The notes beneath the pieces are model-generated. The model ran no database searches. It saw nothing but the letters and a program-made list of their open reading frames with translations, and was not told the origin of the DNA. A stretch of DNA of 8,121 bases from DATAXP01 sp036272935 (GTDB taxonomy: Bacteria > Planctomycetota > Planctomycetia > Pirellulales > PNKZ01), in contig DATAXP010000058.1 of the NCBI GenBank assembly GCA_036272935.1, positions 1-8,121 of the forward strand. Direction: 5' to 3'. This document shows positions 5,319-8,121 of this stretch, piece by piece (positions within the stretch are counted from its first letter, which is position 1; each line of letters begins with the position of its first letter). Both the position numbers and the translations under genes were made by a program.

Positions 5319-7988
5319 ATGCCTTTTCGTTTTGACAAACTAACGGTGAAGGCCCAAGAGGCCGTGCAGCGCGCGCAGGAGCTGGCCGCCGAGGCTGGCA
5401 ATCCGCAGGTTGATCCGCTGCATCTGCTCTCGGGCATCCTCAGCGAGCACGAAGGCATCGCCGGGGCGGTGCTCGATAAGCTCGGCGCCAACCGTGCGCA
5501 GTTGCAGCAGATGGTCGATGCCGAGTTGAAGCATCTGCCGCGCTCCAGTGGCGGCTCGCCTCCCGGCGCCGGGCAGCAACTGATGCAAGTGCTCGAAGCG
5601 GCCGACCGCGAAGCGTCGACCATGAAAGACGACTTCGTATCGGTCGAGCATCTGCTGCTGGCCCTGGCCAAGGTCGACACGAAGGCTCGCAACCTGCTGA
5701 AGCTGAACGCGATCACCGAAGGCGATCTGCTCAAGGCCCTGCAAAAGGTGCGCGGCAGCACGCGCGTCGCCGATCAAACGCCGGAAGCCAAGTTCCAGGC
5801 GCTCGAGAAGTACGGCATCGACCTGGTCGAGCGCGCCCAAAAAGGGAAGCTCGACCCGGTGATCGGCCGCGATCAGGAAATCCGCCGGGTCATCCAGGTG
5901 TTGTCGCGCCGCACCAAGAACAACCCGGTGCTCATCGGCGAGCCAGGGGTCGGCAAGACCGCCATCGTCGAAGGGCTCGCCCAGCGCATCGTGGCCGGCG
6001 ATGTTCCCGAAGCACTCAAGGGGCGGAAAGTGATCGCCCTGGACATGGGCGCGCTGATTGCCGGCACCAAGTTCCGTGGCGAGTTCGAAGAACGCCTCAA
6101 GGCCGTGCTCAAAGAAGTGGCCGACAACGGCAACGTGGTAATGTTCATCGACGAGCTGCATACGGTCGTGGGCGCCGGAGCGGCCGAAGGCGGCAACGAC
6201 GCCGCCAACCTGCTCAAGCCGGCCCTCGCTCGCGGCGAGCTGCGCTGCATCGGTGCGACCACGCTCGACGAATACCGCAAGTACATCGAGAAAGATGCCG
6301 CCCTGGAGCGCCGCTTTCAGCCGGTGATGGTCGGCGAGCCAAACGTCGAAGACACGATTGCCATCTTGCGCGGCCTCAAGGGTCGCTACGAGGCGCACCA
6401 CAAGGGCGTGAAGATCAAGGACTCGGCCCTGGTCGCCGCGGCGAAGCTGTCGCATCGCTACATTGCCGACCGGTTCCTGCCCGACAAGGCGATCGACCTG
6501 GTCGACGAGGCCGCGAGCCGGCTGGCGATGGAGCTGCAAAGCGTGCCGACCGAGATCGACGAGGTGCAGCGCCGCATCACGCAGCTCGAACTCGCCGCCC
6601 GGCAACTTGCCGAGGAGACCGAGGAACACGCCCAGGAACGGCTTGCCGAGATCAACGAAGAGATTGCCGAGCTGAAAGTGAAGCTCGGCAGCCTGCGCGA
6701 GCAGTGGGAGAGCGAGAAGCGCGGCCTTGGCGATGTGACGCAGGTGCGCGCGGAACTGGACCGTGTCGATCTCGAGTACAAGCAACTCGCCAACGCCATC
6801 AAGGAGCGGCAGGCTGCCGGCAACGCGATCCCCGAGAACGACTATCAGCGCTTGTACCAGATCGACGTGAAGCGGAAGGAGTTGCTCAAGCGGATCGAAG
6901 CGGAATCGGCGGACCGCGATGAGCCAAGGGAGAAGACGCCGCAAGCGGGGCGGCGCCTCTTGCGCCAAGAGGTCGGTCCCGAGGAGATTGCCGAAGTGGT
7001 GAGCGCGTGGACCGGCATTCCGGTGAGTCGGATGATGGAAACCGAGCGCGCCAAGCTGCTGGTGATGGAAGAGCGCATCCACCAGCGGGTCGTCGGCCAG
7101 GACGAGGCGGTCGAGGCGGTCAGCAACGCCGTGCGCCGCAGCCGCAGTGGCCTGCAAGACCCGAATCGGCCCATCGGCTCGTTTATCTTCCTGGGTCCCA
7201 CGGGCGTCGGCAAAACCGAATTGTGCAAGGCGCTGGCCGAGGTGCTGTTCGACGACGCCAGCGCGATGGTGCGCCTCGACATGAGCGAGTTCATGGAGCG
7301 GCACACCGTGAGCCGGCTGATCGGCGCTCCGCCGGGCTACGTGGGCTACGAAGAGGGTGGCCGGCTGACCGAGGCCGTGCGCCGCCGGCCGTATTGCGTG
7401 GTGCTGCTCGATGAGATTGAAAAAGCCCATCGCGACGTGTTCAACATCCTATTGCAAGTGCTCGACGACGGCCGGCTAAGCGACAGCCTGGGGCACACGG
7501 TCGATTTCACCAACACGCTAATCGTGATGACCAGTAACATCGGCAGCCAGGCGATCCAGGAAATCACGCGCCAAGGGGGCAGTGCCGAGGATGTGCGCGA
7601 GGCGGCAACCACCGCGCTGCAAGGCATTTTCCTGCCGGAGTTCCTGAACCGGGTGGACGAGACGATCGTATTCCATCCGCTGTCGCGCAAGGACATCCAT
7701 CGCATCGCGGAATTGCAAGTCGAACGGCTGCGCAAGCAGGTGCAGCAGAACGAGCTGGATTTGGAAGTCACGCCGGCGGCGATCAACGAGATTGCGGCCG
7801 AGGGTTACGACCCGACCTACGGAGCGAGGCCGCTGAAGCGCGTGGTGCAGCAGAAGATTCAGAACCCGCTGGCCGGTGCGCTGCTGCGCGGCTCATTCCC
7901 GCCGCACAGCATCGTGAAGGTCGACTATCGCGACGGTGAGTTCACGTTCGAGCGCGTCGCCGAAGGCGAAGTGGTCGAGACGGCGTAG
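5319..7988 (+). CDS. clpB: ATP-dependent disaggregase ClpB (Hsp100)
   Basis: This is a hexameric AAA+ unfoldase that pulls proteins out of aggregates together with DnaK. It has 889 residues, slightly longer than the usual 857-870. The Clp N-domain (about 1-150) has two repeats. NBD1 carries Walker A GEPGVGKT (207-214), Walker B with FIDE (276-279) and pore loop GTKFRGEFEER, where Phe252 replaces the common Tyr. A long charged coiled-coil middle domain (about 410-545) marks this as ClpB and separates it from ClpA or ClpX; ClpC has a shorter one. NBD2 carries Walker A GPTGVGKT (626-633), pore loop GAPPGYVGY (669-677), Walker B VVLLDE (694-699), sensor 1 TSN (738-740) and sensor 2 GARPLKR (835-841). 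The ATG at 5319 fits the family start (PFRFDKLTVKAQEA), but the 20 bases before it are C-rich with no Shine-Dalgarno site. It follows dnaK by 81 bases, which suggests a shared transcript. No clear terminator is seen after the stop. Confidence 0.98.
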   Translation: MPFRFDKLTVKAQEAVQRAQELAAEAGNPQVDPLHLLSGILSEHEGIAGAVLDKLGANRAQLQQMVDAELKHLPRSSGGSPPGAGQQLMQVLEAADREASTMKDDFVSVEHLLLALAKVDTKARNLLKLNAITEGDLLKALQKVRGSTRVADQTPEAKFQALEKYGIDLVERAQKGKLDPVIGRDQEIRRVIQVLSRRTKNNPVLIGEPGVGKTAIVEGLAQRIVAGDVPEALKGRKVIALDMGALIAGTKFRGEFEERLKAVLKEVADNGNVVMFIDELHTVVGAGAAEGGNDAANLLKPALARGELRCIGATTLDEYRKYIEKDAALERRFQPVMVGEPNVEDTIAILRGLKGRYEAHHKGVKIKDSALVAAAKLSHRYIADRFLPDKAIDLVDEAASRLAMELQSVPTEIDEVQRRITQLELAARQLAEETEEHAQERLAEINEEIAELKVKLGSLREQWESEKRGLGDVTQVRAELDRVDLEYKQLANAIKERQAAGNAIPENDYQRLYQIDVKRKELLKRIEAESADRDEPREKTPQAGRRLLRQEVGPEEIAEVVSAWTGIPVSRMMETERAKLLVMEERIHQRVVGQDEAVEAVSNAVRRSRSGLQDPNRPIGSFIFLGPTGVGKTELCKALAEVLFDDASAMVRLDMSEFMERHTVSRLIGAPPGYVGYEEGGRLTEAVRRRPYCVVLLDEIEKAHRDVFNILLQVLDDGRLSDSLGHTVDFTNTLIVMTSNIGSQAIQEITRQGGSAEDVREAATTALQGIFLPEFLNRVDETIVFHPLSRKDIHRIAELQVERLRKQVQQNELDLEVTPAAINEIAAEGYDPTYGARPLKRVVQQKIQNPLAGALLRGSFPPHSIVKVDYRDGEFTFERVAEGEVVETA

Positions 7989-8038
7989 CGCGGGAATGAC
8001 CAATGACAGTAGTTCCAAGTCCGTTTGAATTGAGATAG

Positions 8039-8112
8039 GTGAACGCAGGGTTCCTGCTGAGAATGGTTTGTGTCAAGAAGACCAAACCCAGGGAGGGAAC
8101 CCATGCGTTCAC
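8039..8112 (+). promoter_or_regulatory. Hairpin burying the ribosome site and start codon of the right-edge frame
   Basis: GTGAACGCA (8039-8047) pairs with TGCGTTCAC (8104-8112), and GGGTTCC (8048-8054) pairs with GGAACCC (8096-8102). Together they make a 16-bp stem whose only bulge is A8103, the first base of the ATG. Inside it a second stem, GGTTTG (8065-8070) with CAAACC (8083-8088), closes a 12-base loop. The Shine-Dalgarno GGAGGG (8092-8097) is partly in the stem. In an RNA begun upstream, for instance read-through from clpB, translation would be blocked. It could also be an end structure of a mobile element. Confidence 0.6.
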
Positions 8113-8121
8113 GGACGAATC
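8103..8121 (+). CDS. Start of an unidentified gene cut by the window edge
   Basis: The ATG at 8103 is preceded by GGAGGG with a 5-base spacing, a strong ribosome site. The six visible codons read MRSRTN. No family can be assigned from this. The start codon lies within a 16-bp hairpin (8039-8112), an arrangement known for some insertion-sequence transposases, which is the only reason to suspect a mobile element. It may instead be an ordinary gene or a chance ATG. Confidence 0.4.

Noticed and set aside
5340..7430. Long open minus-strand frame (696 codons) opposite clpB
   Set aside because: This is a shadow frame produced by codon bias in clpB, with no recognisable motif; every plus-strand AAA+ motif is intact.
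1..8121. tRNA or rRNA genes, and a novel multi-gene defence or mobile system
   Set aside because: No cloverleaf or rRNA-like stretch was recognised in the spacers, and the complete genes are ordinary housekeeping genes. Any mobile element at the right edge lies mostly outside the window.

Overview
The window is GC-rich, densely coding bacterial chromosome. It is dominated by housekeeping genes: a DNA repair glycosylase (tag), the phenylalanine-pathway P-protein (pheA), and the chaperone pair dnaK and clpB. I infer a planctomycete, probably a Pirellulales-like lineage. The reasons are a small zinc-ribbon/GYF-like/membrane protein of a type I associate with that phylum, the wording of the ClpB and P-protein sequences, weak or absent Shine-Dalgarno sites at several genes, and intergenic spacers full of short palindromic repeats. 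This is recognition from memory, not a database result.

Layout. The left edge (1-43) may hold the first codons of a minus-strand gene. Positions 204-749 on the plus strand carry a zinc-ribbon/GYF_2-like/two-helix membrane protein gene broken by an in-frame amber codon at 393-395. The spacer 750-1028 holds an inverted pair of REP-like palindromes. A third palindrome (1016-1042) overlaps the stop codon of tag (1029-1601, minus). Between tag and pheA (1766-2869, minus) lies a 164-base spacer made largely of dispersed-type repeat wording. A 454-base divergent spacer separates pheA from dnaK (3324-5237, plus). It contains a reasonable promoter for pheA but no CIRCE element and no convincing promoter for dnaK. 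dnaK is followed 81 bases later by clpB (5319-7988, plus), and a strong nested hairpin fills the gap. At the right edge (8039-8121) a new reading frame with a good ribosome site begins inside a 16-bp hairpin that buries its start codon.

How the genes work together. DnaK and ClpB form the classic disaggregase team: DnaK delivers aggregated protein to the ClpB ring, which threads it through its pore. Their adjacency suggests co-transcription or at least linked control. Tag and PheA are unrelated functionally and only share strand and proximity.

No clearly novel multi-gene system is visible. The items most worth a second look are the nonsense-broken membrane gene, the apparent loss of catalytic residues in the chorismate mutase half of PheA, the start-codon-burying hairpin at the right edge, and the palindromes in almost every spacer.
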